Assembly (NCBI RefSeq): GCF_000526215.1
Contig: NZ_JAFQ01000004.1
Location: 868,001 to 932,000, forward strand
Length of the DNA stretch: 64,000 bases
Origin: Nocardia sp. BMG51109
Lineage (GTDB): Bacteria > Actinomycetota > Actinomycetes > Mycobacteriales > Mycobacteriaceae
Direction: 5' to 3'
In this document: positions 35,800 to 44,676 of the stretch, piece after piece
Numbering within the stretch: position 1 is the first letter of the stretch
How the letters are laid out: the number at the start of each line of letters is the position of its first letter
The notes under the pieces: generated by a model
What the model was told of the DNA's origin: nothing
The model's input: the letters and a program-made list of their open reading frames with translations, nothing else
The model's database searches: none
Made by a program: the position numbers and the translations under genes

Positions 35800-36003
35800 G
35801 CCGTGACGACGTGTACCGCGCCAACCAGGCGAGGATGCTCTCCGGCCCCTCGGCCGGGACGAACCCACCGGACAGCCGCAGGCCGTCCTCGGCCGGGAAC
35901 GTGACGTCCTCGAAGGTCGGACCGCACTCGGCCGGGTGTGCACGATCGGCGAGCGCTGCGAGGTCACGTAGCGCCCGACGATCCGGCCGAGGTCGACGCT
36001 CAT
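35800..36003 (-). pseudogene. Frameshifted N-terminal fragment of an alpha/beta hydrolase
   Basis: ATG 36003 overlaps the NmrA stop (ATGA) and starts MSVDLGRIVGRYVTSQRSPI. The next recognisable part, HPAECGPTFEDVTFPAEDGL then RLSGGFVPA and ILAWLARYTSS, is in the neighbouring frame. One indel near 35940 therefore separates them. FEDVTFPAEDGLRLSG is the usual opening of serine hydrolases; the catalytic core is absent. It was once the second gene of the NmrA operon. Confidence 0.55.
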
Positions 36004-36890
36004 GCGGCCGCCCTCGGCGCGAGGACGTCGGCGCACCACTGCCGGAACGTCGTGGGTGTGTCGATCGCGTGCTGCGGGGTGCGGGTGACACCGAGGTCGA
36101 GACCGTTGTTCTTCGCGGTCATCATCTCGAGCATCCCGTCCGCCATCGCGGCGGAGACACCGCGGCCGACGAGTTGCTCGCGCAGCGCCGCACCGGAAAT
36201 CTGCTGGTATTTCACCGGGATGCCGAGGACGTCGGAGAGAATCGCGGCCATCTCGTTCGGTGCGAGGTCCTCCGGGCCCAGCAGCGGCACCTCGGCCTGG
36301 CCGGTCCAGGTGTCGTCGAGCAGCAGGCGGGCGGCGACGGTGGCGATATCGCGCGTGGCCACGGTGGGCAGGCGCAGGTCCGGCGCGACGACATCGGCGA
36401 ACACGCCGTTCTCCTTGATCGAGTTCGCCTGGCGCGCAACGTTGTCCATGAACGACGGGTTCGCCAGCGCACGAAAGGCGACGCCGGTGCTCGCGATGAG
36501 GTCGTCCATCTTCAGCGAGCCGGTGACATATCCGGCCCGCTGCTCGCGGGCGGTGCCGCGGCCCAGAGCGGAGACAGCGACGACACGGCGCACCTCGTGC
36601 GTGCGCAGCGCCTCGATCGCGGGGCGGGTGAAGTCGAGATACGAGTCGTCGACGCCGGCGGCGGCGAGATCGTTGGGCAGCAACCAGAACACCGAGTCGG
36701 CGCCGGCGAAGGCTCGCGCGAGCACGTCCGGGTCGCCGTGCGAACCTGGTACGACCTCGGCCCGTTCGCGCACGCCGGCGGGTAGCCGGGACGGGTCGCG
36801 CGCGATGACGCGAACCGGCCGGTCGCCGGCGAGCACGAGGTCGAGGACGCGGTGACCGATATTTCCGGTGGGAGCGGTGATGACGAGCAT
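36000..36890 (-). CDS. NmrA-like NAD(P)-binding protein
   Basis: A 296-residue atypical SDR. N-terminal Rossmann motif TAPTGNIGHRVLD (GxxGxxG form), VIARDPSRLP after beta-2, and VSALGRGTAREQ, lacking the YxxxK pair in the usual place. Such proteins are quinone/NADPH-dependent reductases or redox sensors. AGGAAGG precedes ATG 36890. It is divergent from a TetR regulator with a clear inverted repeat between them, and its stop is coupled to a broken hydrolase gene. Confidence 0.88.
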   Translation of the reverse strand: MLVITAPTGNIGHRVLDLVLAGDRPVRVIARDPSRLPAGVRERAEVVPGSHGDPDVLARAFAGADSVFWLLPNDLAAAGVDDSYLDFTRPAIEALRTHEVRRVVAVSALGRGTAREQRAGYVTGSLKMDDLIASTGVAFRALANPSFMDNVARQANSIKENGVFADVVAPDLRLPTVATRDIATVAARLLLDDTWTGQAEVPLLGPEDLAPNEMAAILSDVLGIPVKYQQISGAALREQLVGRGVSAAMADGMLEMMTAKNNGLDLGVTRTPQHAIDTPTTFRQWCADVLAPRAAA

Positions 36891-36927
36891 GGGATGCCTT
36901 CCTGAAGGAGCCTCCGGCCATCCGGAG

Positions 36928-36970
36928 AAAGTAAACTCAACCGTACCGTTTACTTTTGGAAGTGTAAACG
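36928..36970. promoter_or_regulatory. TetR operator between nmrA-like gene and tetR
   Basis: AAAGTAAAC at 36928-36936 and its exact complement at 36948-36956 are separated by 11 bp. A further GTAAAC half-site is at 36964-36969, just before the tetR ATG. It is a likely shared operator. Confidence 0.65.
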
Positions 36971-36971
36971 G

Positions 36972-37592
36972 ATGACGCGAGACACGCAGCGCCGCGGCGA
37001 GGAACTGCGCACGCACATCCTGTTCGTCGCCAAGAGCGTCTTCCTGGAGGCGGGCTTCGAGCGCGCGTCGATGGACACCGTCGCCACCCGGGCCGGGACC
37101 TCGAAGCGCTCGCTGTACGCGCACTTCGAGAGCAAGGACAAGCTGTTCCTCGCCGTCCTCGACCTGGTTCGCGAGCTCTACCTGGGCAAGCTGATGACGC
37201 CCGCGGCCTATGCCGACGAACCGGCCGAGGCGGTGACGCGGTTCTGCGGACGGTTCCAGCAGCTGATCCTGTGGGAGCCGCAGGTGCGCACGTGCCGGCT
37301 CAGCATCTCCGTGGCCGAACGGCTGCCGGGCAGCGCACACGCCTACTTCGACGCCGTGTTCGCCGCCACGCACGAGCGCCTGCGCGATTACCTGGCGCAG
37401 AACTACGAACTCGACGCGGCGTCCGTCGCCGAGGACCTGCTCGCCCGGACCACGCTCCCCCGGCTGTACCGGACCCTGCTGGCCGTGGCCGAGCCGCTCA
37501 CCGAGGAGCCGGACGAGAAGGCGCTGGCCGGGCACGTCGACCTGGATGCGATCCGCCGCGTCGTCACGGCGACACTGCCGGATCGGCGTTGA
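36972..37592 (+). CDS. TetR family transcriptional regulator
   Basis: A 206-residue regulator. The HTH reads MDTVATRAGTSKRSLYAHFE and the C-terminal domain is of the AefR/TetR_C_7-like type (VTRFCGRFQQLILWEPQVRT). It is divergent from the NmrA-like gene. The last residues (ATLPDRR) and the TGA stop lie within the first unit of a 22-bp tandem repeat. Confidence 0.92.
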   Translation: MTRDTQRRGEELRTHILFVAKSVFLEAGFERASMDTVATRAGTSKRSLYAHFESKDKLFLAVLDLVRELYLGKLMTPAAYADEPAEAVTRFCGRFQQLILWEPQVRTCRLSISVAERLPGSAHAYFDAVFAATHERLRDYLAQNYELDAASVAEDLLARTTLPRLYRTLLAVAEPLTEEPDEKALAGHVDLDAIRRVVTATLPDRR

Positions 37593-37662
37593 GACCCTGC
37601 CGGATCGGCGTTGAGACGCTGCCGGATCGGCGTTGAGACGCTGCCGGATCGGCATTGACAGG
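37575..37662. repeat. 22-bp tandem repeat, four copies, spanning the tetR stop
   Basis: Units at 37575-37596, 37597-37618, 37619-37640 and 37641-37662, beginning CTGCCGGATCGGCRTTGA. Copies 1-3 are almost identical and copy 4 is diverged at its end. The first copy encodes the final TetR codons and contains its stop. Because 22 is not a multiple of 3, copy number changes would not extend the protein while copy 1 is intact. Confidence 0.9.
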
Positions 37663-37753
37663 CCGCGACCGACGGCGAATAGTGGCAATCGGCTAGCAAA
37701 TCCAACCGAGACCACTCCTGTACGCATCCGTGTGAGACCGGAAGGAGTTCGTC

Positions 37754-38776
37754 ATGCCTCAGCTACCCGATCCTCCCCAGCCGGTGCTGGAACCCGAAGC
37801 ACGGCAGCTCGCCGACGACACCGCGCCGCATCCGCGGATCTACGAGGTGCCGCCGGCGCAGGGCCGGGACATCCTGGCCGGGCTGCAGACCGGCGAGGGG
37901 GTCGACAAACCGCCCGTCGACGAGCAGTGGGTGACGGTCCCGGGCGGGCCGACCGGCTCGGTACGAACGCGGATCGTCCGGCCCGAAGGGCTGCGGGGGA
38001 AGCTGCCGGTCATCCTCTACATCCACGGCGCCGGTTGGGTTTTCGGCGACGAGAACACCCACGACCGGCTGGTGCGCGAGCTGGCGGACGGGGCGCAGGC
38101 CGCGGTGGTCTTCCCGGTGTACGACCGGTCGCCGGAGGCGAAGTACCCCACCGCGATCGAGCAGAACTGGGCCGTGGGTCAGTGGGTCGTCGAGCACGGC
38201 GCCGACCACGACCTGGACGGCGCGCGGATGGCGGTCTGCGGAGATTCCGTGGGCGGCAACATGTCCGCGGTGTTCGCGCTGATGGCCGCGGACCGCGGCG
38301 GCGTGCCGCTGTCCGCGCAGGTACTGCTGTACCCCGTGACGGACGCGAACTTCGATACCGCGTCGTATCTGCAGTTCGCCGACGGCTACTACCTGACTCG
38401 CGATGGCATGCAATGGTTCTGGGATCAGTACACGACCGATCCCGCGCAGCGCGACGAGATCTACGCGTCGCCGCTGCGGGCCGGCCTCGACGAATTACGT
38501 GGCCTGCCACCCACTCTGGTGATCACCGACGAGGCCGACGTCCTGCGCGACGAGGGCGAGGCCTATGCCGCGAAGCTGCGCCAGGCCGGTGTCGATGTCA
38601 CCGCGGTGCGCATGCTCGGCATGGTGCACGACTTCCTGATGCTGGACAGTCTGCGGCACTGCCGCGCCACCAACGTGGCGCGGAACCTGGCGATCGAGGC
38701 GCTGGCCGATGCGCTGCACGGCAGCAACGCCCGCGCCACGATACCGCACTGGTTCCGCACGCCGGCACAGGTGTAG
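37754..38776 (+). CDS. Alpha/beta hydrolase, HSL-family esterase
   Basis: A 340-residue hormone-sensitive-lipase-type esterase. The oxyanion motif is HGAGW (family HGGG variant), the nucleophile is in GDSVGGN, the Asp in DEADVLRDEG and the His in GMVHDFLML. GGAAGGAG precedes the ATG. These act on short-chain carboxylic esters in the cytoplasm. It stands alone after the repeat and is convergent with the MFS gene. Confidence 0.92.
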   Translation: MPQLPDPPQPVLEPEARQLADDTAPHPRIYEVPPAQGRDILAGLQTGEGVDKPPVDEQWVTVPGGPTGSVRTRIVRPEGLRGKLPVILYIHGAGWVFGDENTHDRLVRELADGAQAAVVFPVYDRSPEAKYPTAIEQNWAVGQWVVEHGADHDLDGARMAVCGDSVGGNMSAVFALMAADRGGVPLSAQVLLYPVTDANFDTASYLQFADGYYLTRDGMQWFWDQYTTDPAQRDEIYASPLRAGLDELRGLPPTLVITDEADVLRDEGEAYAAKLRQAGVDVTAVRMLGMVHDFLMLDSLRHCRATNVARNLAIEALADALHGSNARATIPHWFRTPAQV

Positions 38777-38836
38777 GCCGCCGAAACGCACCGAAACCCT
38801 TGACGCTACAGCGATATTCGCACCGGCCCGGCCGGG

Positions 38837-41206
38837 TCAGTAACTCAGCCGCACATCGTGGGTGATCTCGTCGCCGGTCACCGTGACGTTGGCGGTGACC
38901 GGTGGGTAGCCGCGCGTGACGACGGTGTAGCGGCCCTCCGGAAGGTCCGAGACCTGGTAGCGGCCGTCGGCGTCGGTGCGGGCCGAGGCGATCAGGCCGC
39001 CGTCGGCGTCGAGCACCGTGACCTGAGCGTCCGGGACCACGCGCCCGTCGGCCTGTGCCGACCCGGCCAGCACCGCGGTCGCCTCGGCCTCGAGGTCGAT
39101 GTCGAAGCGCAAGGCGCCGCTCTCGGGCACGGTCAGCGTGGCCGCGTGCGGGCGCATGCGCTCGGCGACCGCGACCAGCGTGTAGGAGCCCGGTGCCACG
39201 GCGCCGCAGGCGTAACGGCCGTCGTCGGTGGTGATCGCGGTGCCGACGACCTCGCCGTCCGGATCGGTGAGCGTGACGGTCGCCTCCCCGAGCGGCCCGG
39301 CGCCGTCGGCGCGGCGCACGACGCCCGACACCTCACCGGAGGCCGGCATGGTGAGGTTCAGCCGCTGCGGGTCGGCGTGGACGGTGACCGGTTGTGCCAC
39401 CGGCCGGTGCGCGCCCGCCGACGCGATCAGCACATAGCTACCCGGCGCCGGCGCATCGATGCCGTAGTCGCCTTCCGAGCCGCTGAGCGAGCGCGAAACC
39501 TGGTGTCCGCGTTGGTCTATCAGGGTCAGCGCGGCGCCCGCGACCGGTCGGCCGTGCTCGCCGAGAATATGTCCGGCGATGGCCCGGCCCGCACCGGATT
39601 CGGCCGGGCCGGATTCAACGACACCGGATTCGCCCGAGCCGTTCGGCGGTCCGGAGTCGGCATGCCTCGACGCGGGCTCCGGGGCGTGCGCCGAGGGGCT
39701 CGCACCGGACGCCGCGTGCCGTGCCGGGGCGACGACGGCCGCCGAGACGAGTTCCCGTTCCCCGACATCCGGTTCGAGTATGTCGACGACCGGCTCCACC
39801 GCACCGGGCGGCCGGGACCTGCCGCGCAACCGGGGAATCGACGCGGCCGCGACGACACCCAGCACGGAGACGCCCGCGAGGAACCAGAACACCTTGGAAT
39901 ATCCGGAGGCGGCCGGGATTCCGGGCACGGTGCCGGCGCTCGAGGTCAGCAGGACGCCCGAGACGGCACTGCCGATCGCGCCGCCGACGGTGCGCACGTT
40001 GGCGTTCATACCGGTGGCCGCGCCGGTTTGCACGGGCGGGACGGAGGCCACGATGATGGCCGGCATCGACGAGAACACCAGGCCGATACCGATTCCCAGC
40101 ACGGTGGCCGACAGGTAGATCTGCCAGCTGGCGTCGTGACCGAGGGCCAGCACCATGAAGGCCGCGACGGTGATGATGCTGCCGCCCAGCACGATCGGCC
40201 GAGCGCCGAACCGCGCTTCCAGACCTCCGATCGAGAGGCCGATCACGAACATCGCCGCCGCCATCGGCAACATGTACAGCCCGGACTGGGTGACGCTCGC
40301 GCTCAGGCCGTAGCCCGCAACGGCTTTCGGCGTCTGCAGCAGCTGCGGCAGGAACGTCATGATCGCGTACATTCCGATGCCCGCCAGCACGGCCACCAGA
40401 TTCGTCGTCCACACCGCCCGGATCCGCATCGTGCGCATATCGATCAGCGGGGTGGCCGACTTCGTCTCGACGACGATCCACACGATCAGGCAGACCACCG
40501 CCGCCGCGAACAGGCCGAGCGTCACCGCCGACGTCCAGCCCCAGTCCGTCCCCTTGCTGACGGCCAGCAGCAGCGCGACGAGCCAGGCCGACAGCAACAG
40601 CGCCGCGGCCCAGTTGATCCGGCCCTCGCTGCGCACCGGCGACGGCGGCACCAGCACGATCGCCGCCACGGTGGCGAACGCGGTCATGATCATCGGCGCC
40701 CAGAACAGCCAGTGATGGCCCAGATGGTCGACGATCGGCCCGGCCAGCACCAGCCCGATTCCCGAGCCGACCGCGATCAGCGACGAGGCGATACCCACCG
40801 CGCCGGGCACCTTCCGCGCCGGGAACTCATCGCGAATGATGCCGAACGCCAACGGGATCACGCCGCCGCCGAGCCCCTGGATCACACGCGCGACGATCAT
40901 CACGCTGATCGAGTCGGTGAGCGCGGCGATCAGCGAGCCGATGCTGAGCGCGGCGAGCGTGACCACGAGCATCCGCTCCTTGCCGACCTTGTCCCCGATG
41001 CGACCGAGGATCGGCGTGGCGACCGACGCGGACAGCAGGTATCCGGTCATCAGCCAGGTCGCGGTGTTCTGGGTGGTGTGCAGCGCCGGAATCAGCAACG
41101 ACAGCACCGGCACCACCATGGACTGCAGCAACGCGTACGCGGCGATGCCCAGCAGCAGCACCGCGAAGACGACGTTGTAGTGCGGCCGGGATTTCACACG
41201 CGCCAT
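38837..41206 (-). CDS. MFS (DHA2) transporter fused to three carboxypeptidase-regulatory-like domains
   Basis: A 789-residue protein. Residues about 1-470 are a 14-helix DHA2 drug/H+ antiporter (AYALLQSMVVPVLSLLIPAL, TWLMTGYLLSASVATPILGR, GRIGDKVGKERML, VIQGLGGGVIPLAFG). An acidic Ser/Pro/Gly linker covers about 475-550. Three Ig-like repeats fill the rest, each with the pattern G.V....G.P...A.VTL.D..G....S..T...G.Y....L..G.YTLV. Fusion of such repeats to an exporter is unusual, and a cytoplasmic or external placement cannot be told. The frame is continuous and repeat spacing regular, so the fusion is real. No regulator is adjacent. Confidence 0.88.
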   Translation of the reverse strand: MARVKSRPHYNVVFAVLLLGIAAYALLQSMVVPVLSLLIPALHTTQNTATWLMTGYLLSASVATPILGRIGDKVGKERMLVVTLAALSIGSLIAALTDSISVMIVARVIQGLGGGVIPLAFGIIRDEFPARKVPGAVGIASSLIAVGSGIGLVLAGPIVDHLGHHWLFWAPMIMTAFATVAAIVLVPPSPVRSEGRINWAAALLLSAWLVALLLAVSKGTDWGWTSAVTLGLFAAAVVCLIVWIVVETKSATPLIDMRTMRIRAVWTTNLVAVLAGIGMYAIMTFLPQLLQTPKAVAGYGLSASVTQSGLYMLPMAAAMFVIGLSIGGLEARFGARPIVLGGSIITVAAFMVLALGHDASWQIYLSATVLGIGIGLVFSSMPAIIVASVPPVQTGAATGMNANVRTVGGAIGSAVSGVLLTSSAGTVPGIPAASGYSKVFWFLAGVSVLGVVAAASIPRLRGRSRPPGAVEPVVDILEPDVGERELVSAAVVAPARHAASGASPSAHAPEPASRHADSGPPNGSGESGVVESGPAESGAGRAIAGHILGEHGRPVAGAALTLIDQRGHQVSRSLSGSEGDYGIDAPAPGSYVLIASAGAHRPVAQPVTVHADPQRLNLTMPASGEVSGVVRRADGAGPLGEATVTLTDPDGEVVGTAITTDDGRYACGAVAPGSYTLVAVAERMRPHAATLTVPESGALRFDIDLEAEATAVLAGSAQADGRVVPDAQVTVLDADGGLIASARTDADGRYQVSDLPEGRYTVVTRGYPPVTANVTVTGDEITHDVRLSY

Positions 41207-41349
41207 GGGGGCACTAGCTCCTGTTCACGAGTCGAAACGGAGTCATTCTCCGGTTGACCAACGTAACAGGAACGGAGCCCCGACTCCGCATCAGCGCCCT
41301 ATGACCTCGGTCTCAGCGATAGCCATCGGCCATGCGGTGATCACTTCCG

Positions 41350-41378
41350 CTATTCACCGCAAAATTTGCGGCGAATAG
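41350..41378. promoter_or_regulatory. 29-bp palindrome between the MFS and membrane-protein genes
   Basis: CTATTCACCGCAAA, a central A, then TTTGCGGCGAATAG: 14-bp arms with one mismatch. It lies in the 292-bp divergent region, 144 bp from the MFS start and 121 bp from the other gene. It is a likely operator for an unlinked regulator, or a strong hairpin. Confidence 0.6.
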
Positions 41379-41498
41379 GGTCGGCAACCCCGACGAACTG
41401 GCAGAACAGTCCGGGTCGGAGCACGCCTGGATGACACCTCTCCACAGCCCCCGGTGCGGTTTGCTACATAGATCAATTTTCGCCCCTAGGGTGGCTGT

Positions 41499-42569
41499 AT
41501 GTCCGAGAGCGAGACCGAATCGGCAGTTCAAGAGGACGAAGAGACCGATAGCGGTGATGTTGCCGCTTGGCGGCGGGGGTGGGAGCGGTTTCGGCGGTCG
41601 CCGTTTCTGCCGGCGACCGTGCTGGTGTTCATTCTGGCGGCGGCCGCGGGGTTGTTCGCGGGGTCGTATACCTACACGCTGGCCAATCCGACTCCGCATC
41701 ACATTCCGGTTGCCGTGGTGGGGGGCGATAATGCGCGGACCGAGGCCGCGTTTCTGGCGGGGATGGATCGGGCGCTGGACGGGTCGCTGCAGGTGACACG
41801 GTACGACGGTGCGGCCGCGGCGCAGGCGGCCGTGGAGGCGCAGCAGGCGTTCGCGATCGTGGACGCGAGCCGGGCCGACGCGGTGACGGTCGATGTCTCG
41901 GGGGCCTCGGGATCATCGGTATCCCAGGTGATTTCGTCCGCGGCGACGCAGGTGGGGCGGCAGGCGCAGGTGGCCGTGACGGTCACCGACATCAATCCGC
42001 TGCAGCCCGGCGATCCGCGCGGACTGGCCATCTTCTACATCACGCTGGCGGCGGTGATCATCGGATTCGTCGGGGCCATCCAGCTGAGTGTGCATGCGCG
42101 GGCGCTCGATCCGCTGGAGCGGATCGCCTACACCGTCGCCTATGCGGTGCTGGGCGGATTCGTGATCGCGGCGGTCGTCGACTGGTGGCTGGGCGCGCTG
42201 GACCTGCCGTTCCTGGAGTCGTGGTTCATCCTGACGCTGACGATGTTCGCCTCCGGGTTGATCTTCACGATGTTCAACACGCTGTTCGGACGGTGGGCGA
42301 TGCTCCCGACCTGGGGGCTGATGGTGCTGCTGGGCAATCCGTCCTCGGGTGGCGCGGTGTCCTGGCCGCTGCTGCCGTCGGTGCTGGGCAGCATCGGCCG
42401 GTGGCTGCCGAACGGGGCCTCCGTCAATGCCCAGCACACCGCCGTCTACTTCGGCGGACATCAGCATCTGTTCCCGTTTCTCGTGCTCGCCGCGTGGGCA
42501 CTGGTGTCGGGGACGGTGTTCTGGATCTGGCGGGACCGGCATCCGGGCGGGCGGGACGCCGGCACGTAA
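41499..42569 (+). CDS. YhgE/ABC-2-type membrane protein (DUF3533-like)
   Basis: A 356-residue protein. A cytoplasmic acidic N-tail is followed by TM1 (FLPATVLVFILAAAAGLFAG) and an extracytoplasmic domain of about 130 residues (HIPVAVVGGDNARTEAAFLA). Then come about five C-terminal helices (FYITLAAVIIGFVGAIQLSV, WWLGALDLPFL and onward). This is the layout of YhgE/Pip and DUF3533 proteins related to ABC-2 permeases; no ATPase is adjacent. It may export lipids or peptides, or work with the divergent MFS exporter. Function is not established. Confidence 0.75.
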   Translation: MSESETESAVQEDEETDSGDVAAWRRGWERFRRSPFLPATVLVFILAAAAGLFAGSYTYTLANPTPHHIPVAVVGGDNARTEAAFLAGMDRALDGSLQVTRYDGAAAAQAAVEAQQAFAIVDASRADAVTVDVSGASGSSVSQVISSAATQVGRQAQVAVTVTDINPLQPGDPRGLAIFYITLAAVIIGFVGAIQLSVHARALDPLERIAYTVAYAVLGGFVIAAVVDWWLGALDLPFLESWFILTLTMFASGLIFTMFNTLFGRWAMLPTWGLMVLLGNPSSGGAVSWPLLPSVLGSIGRWLPNGASVNAQHTAVYFGGHQHLFPFLVLAAWALVSGTVFWIWRDRHPGGRDAGT

Positions 42570-42670
42570 CCACCCGCACCTCCATGCCTTTCGTCACCTC
42601 ACCTGCGAGCGCACGACCTGATCGGCGAGACCGGCCCGGCACGGACACGGGCCGTGTAAACATCCCTCTC

Positions 42671-43744
42671 ATGAGTAAGAGTTCTACTTTCCTGCCCCTG
42701 CGGTCATGCGCCCGCAGTCGGCGCGGCGCCCGAAGATCGGCGTCGACGGTTACCGCGATGGTCGTTGCCGCGATGACCGCCGCCGCGCTGCTCACGGCCG
42801 GGAGCACCACCGCCCGGGCCGGCGAACCGGCCACGATCGCTCCGGCGGCATCGCCGGGGTGCGCCGGACCGGCCGCCGTTCCCGGCACCTCCCGGCAGCA
42901 GTTCGCCGCGGCCGGCAAGTCCGGCAGTTACGCCCAGGACGTGCCCGCCGCGGATGCCCCGCTACCGCTGGTTCTGGACCTGCACGGTTACCTCGAGCCC
43001 GCCGAGGTGCAACGGGCCATGAGCGGTGTGGCGCAGTTCGGCATCGAGCACGGCTTCGCCACGGTCACCCCGCAGATCGACGAGCCCGGTTTGCCGCGGT
43101 GGGATTTCGCGGAGAACAGCGGGGACATCACCTACCTGTCGGACCTGATCACACACGTCGAGTCGGCGCTGTGCGTCGACCAGCGGCGCATCTATGTCAC
43201 CGGCCTGTCCATGGGCGCGTTCACCACCTCGTCGCTGGCGTGCCGGCTCGCCGACCGGATCGCGGCGGTGGCTCCGGTGGCCGGGCTGCGGGACTTCTCC
43301 TGGTGCGAGCCCGCCCGGGCAATACCGGTCGTCGCGTTCCACGGCACCGCCGACCCGATCGTCGCCTACACCGGCGGCGCGGGCCCGAACGCGCGGTTCC
43401 TGCCGTCGCCGGACGGCTCGGGCTCGGCAGGCGGGCGGGACAGGCCCGGCGGCGTCGACGGTCCCGGCGAGGCGAGTATCCCGGACAACGCGGCCGCATG
43501 GGCGCGCCGCAACGGCTGCGAGCCGGAACCGGTCCGGTTGCAGGTCGCGGCCGATGTCACGCTGTCGAGCTATGCGTGTCCGGAGCACGCCGACGTCGAG
43601 TTCTACTCGGTGGTCGGCGGTGGCCACACCTGGCCGGGCGCGGTGTCGAGCATCTCCCCCGAGCCGCTGGTCGGCACGACCACGGGCTCGATCAGCGCCA
43701 ATCAGATCATGTGGGACTTCTTCCGGGCCCACCCGCTCACCTGA
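42671..43744 (+). CDS. Secreted LpqC/PHB-depolymerase-type esterase
   Basis: A 357-residue protein. The N-terminus is twin-Arg/Lys-rich, with a signal-like hydrophobic stretch (VTAMVVAAMTAAALLTAG) and Ala-x-Ala cleavage near ARAGEP. The fold signature is LPLVLDLHGYLEPAEVQ, the nucleophile is GLSMGAF, the acid FHGTADPIV and the His GGGHTWPGA. These match esterase family 1 (feruloyl esterase/PHB depolymerase/LpqC). It has an extra Gly/Ser insert at about 250-275. It overlaps the convergent PfkB gene by 43 bp. Confidence 0.88.
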   Translation: MSKSSTFLPLRSCARSRRGARRSASTVTAMVVAAMTAAALLTAGSTTARAGEPATIAPAASPGCAGPAAVPGTSRQQFAAAGKSGSYAQDVPAADAPLPLVLDLHGYLEPAEVQRAMSGVAQFGIEHGFATVTPQIDEPGLPRWDFAENSGDITYLSDLITHVESALCVDQRRIYVTGLSMGAFTTSSLACRLADRIAAVAPVAGLRDFSWCEPARAIPVVAFHGTADPIVAYTGGAGPNARFLPSPDGSGSAGGRDRPGGVDGPGEASIPDNAAAWARRNGCEPEPVRLQVAADVTLSSYACPEHADVEFYSVVGGGHTWPGAVSSISPEPLVGTTTGSISANQIMWDFFRAHPLT

Positions 43745-44676
43745 GCATCGCGGGTAGCCCGGTCCGGTAGATCGGCACCGGGACGCGACACCGTCAACGC
43801 CGAGGACAGCGCAGCGAGTTCCAGTGCGGCGCGCAAGGTTTCGGTGTCGATATCGCGCAACGCGTCCCGGTTGGCGGCCCCCAGCAGGCCGCCGCCCCAC
43901 AGCGCGTCGATCAGGCCGGTGGTGAAGGCATCGCCCGCGCCGACGGTGTCGACGACCGCGGCCGGGTGCGCGGGGATGCGCACGGCACCGGCCCGGCAGA
44001 CCGCGTAGGCGCCATGCGCGCCGAGCGTGACCACGACGATCGCGGGGCCTCGCGACAACCACTGCGCGGCAATCTCTTCCGGTGGACTCCCGGGCTCGAG
44101 CCAGCGCAGGTCCTCGTCGCTGGCCTTCACGATGTCGGCGCGGGCGACCAGCGAGTCGATCCGCGTTCGGGCCGTGGGGATGTCGTCGATCAGTTGAGGG
44201 CGCAGGTTCGGGTCGAAGGTCACGGTGGATTCGGGCGCGTACCGGTCGACCGCGGCCGAGACGTCGTCGCAGCCCGGATCCAGCACGGCCGCAATGGATC
44301 CGGTGTGCACCACCAGCGGCGGGGCGACTTCGGCCGGGAGCGGGCGCCAGACGATATCGAAACCGTAGGTCGCCGAGCCGTGTTCGTCGAGTTCGGCACG
44401 CGCGGTGGCCGTTCGCGGGGCCGATACGCTGCCGTCGGCCAGCGTGACACCGGACGTGTCCAGGTATTCCGTGATGCGCCGGCCGTGCGCGTCGTTTCCG
44501 ATGGAGGTCAGGAATTCGACGGGCCGGCCGAGCCGCGCCAACCCGACGGCCACGTTCAGCGGGCTCCCCCCGACGTGCTCGCCGGTGATCCGTCCGTCGC
44601 GCACCACGATATCGATCAGGGCCTCCCCGACGACCAGCGCCGCACCGGGCGGTCGGGAGCCGCCTGCCGCCGTCAT
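43702..44676 (-). CDS. PfkB family carbohydrate kinase (fructokinase-like)
   Basis: A 324-residue ribokinase-fold enzyme. Substrate-side motif GGSPLNVAVGLARLG and ATP-side motif DTVGAGDAFTTGL with the catalytic Asp. Downstream of a mannitol dehydrogenase (ATGA overlap), the likely job is phosphorylation of the fructose or xylulose produced from the polyol. The tail (GWARKKSHMI) runs 43 bp into the convergent esterase gene. Confidence 0.92.
   Translation of the reverse strand: MTAAGGSRPPGAALVVGEALIDIVVRDGRITGEHVGGSPLNVAVGLARLGRPVEFLTSIGNDAHGRRITEYLDTSGVTLADGSVSAPRTATARAELDEHGSATYGFDIVWRPLPAEVAPPLVVHTGSIAAVLDPGCDDVSAAVDRYAPESTVTFDPNLRPQLIDDIPTARTRIDSLVARADIVKASDEDLRWLEPGSPPEEIAAQWLSRGPAIVVVTLGAHGAYAVCRAGAVRIPAHPAAVVDTVGAGDAFTTGLIDALWGGGLLGAANRDALRDIDTETLRAALELAALSSALTVSRPGADLPDRATRDAQVSGWARKKSHMI

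Noticed and set aside
37575..37662. CRISPR-like array
   Set aside because: The 22-bp units are directly adjacent with no spacers. No cas genes were seen.
38858..41257. Open frame of 799 codons on the + strand opposite the MFS fusion gene
   Set aside because: Its translation is Arg/Gly/Asp/His-rich without motifs. It is the antisense shadow of a high-GC gene whose own product is clearly recognisable.
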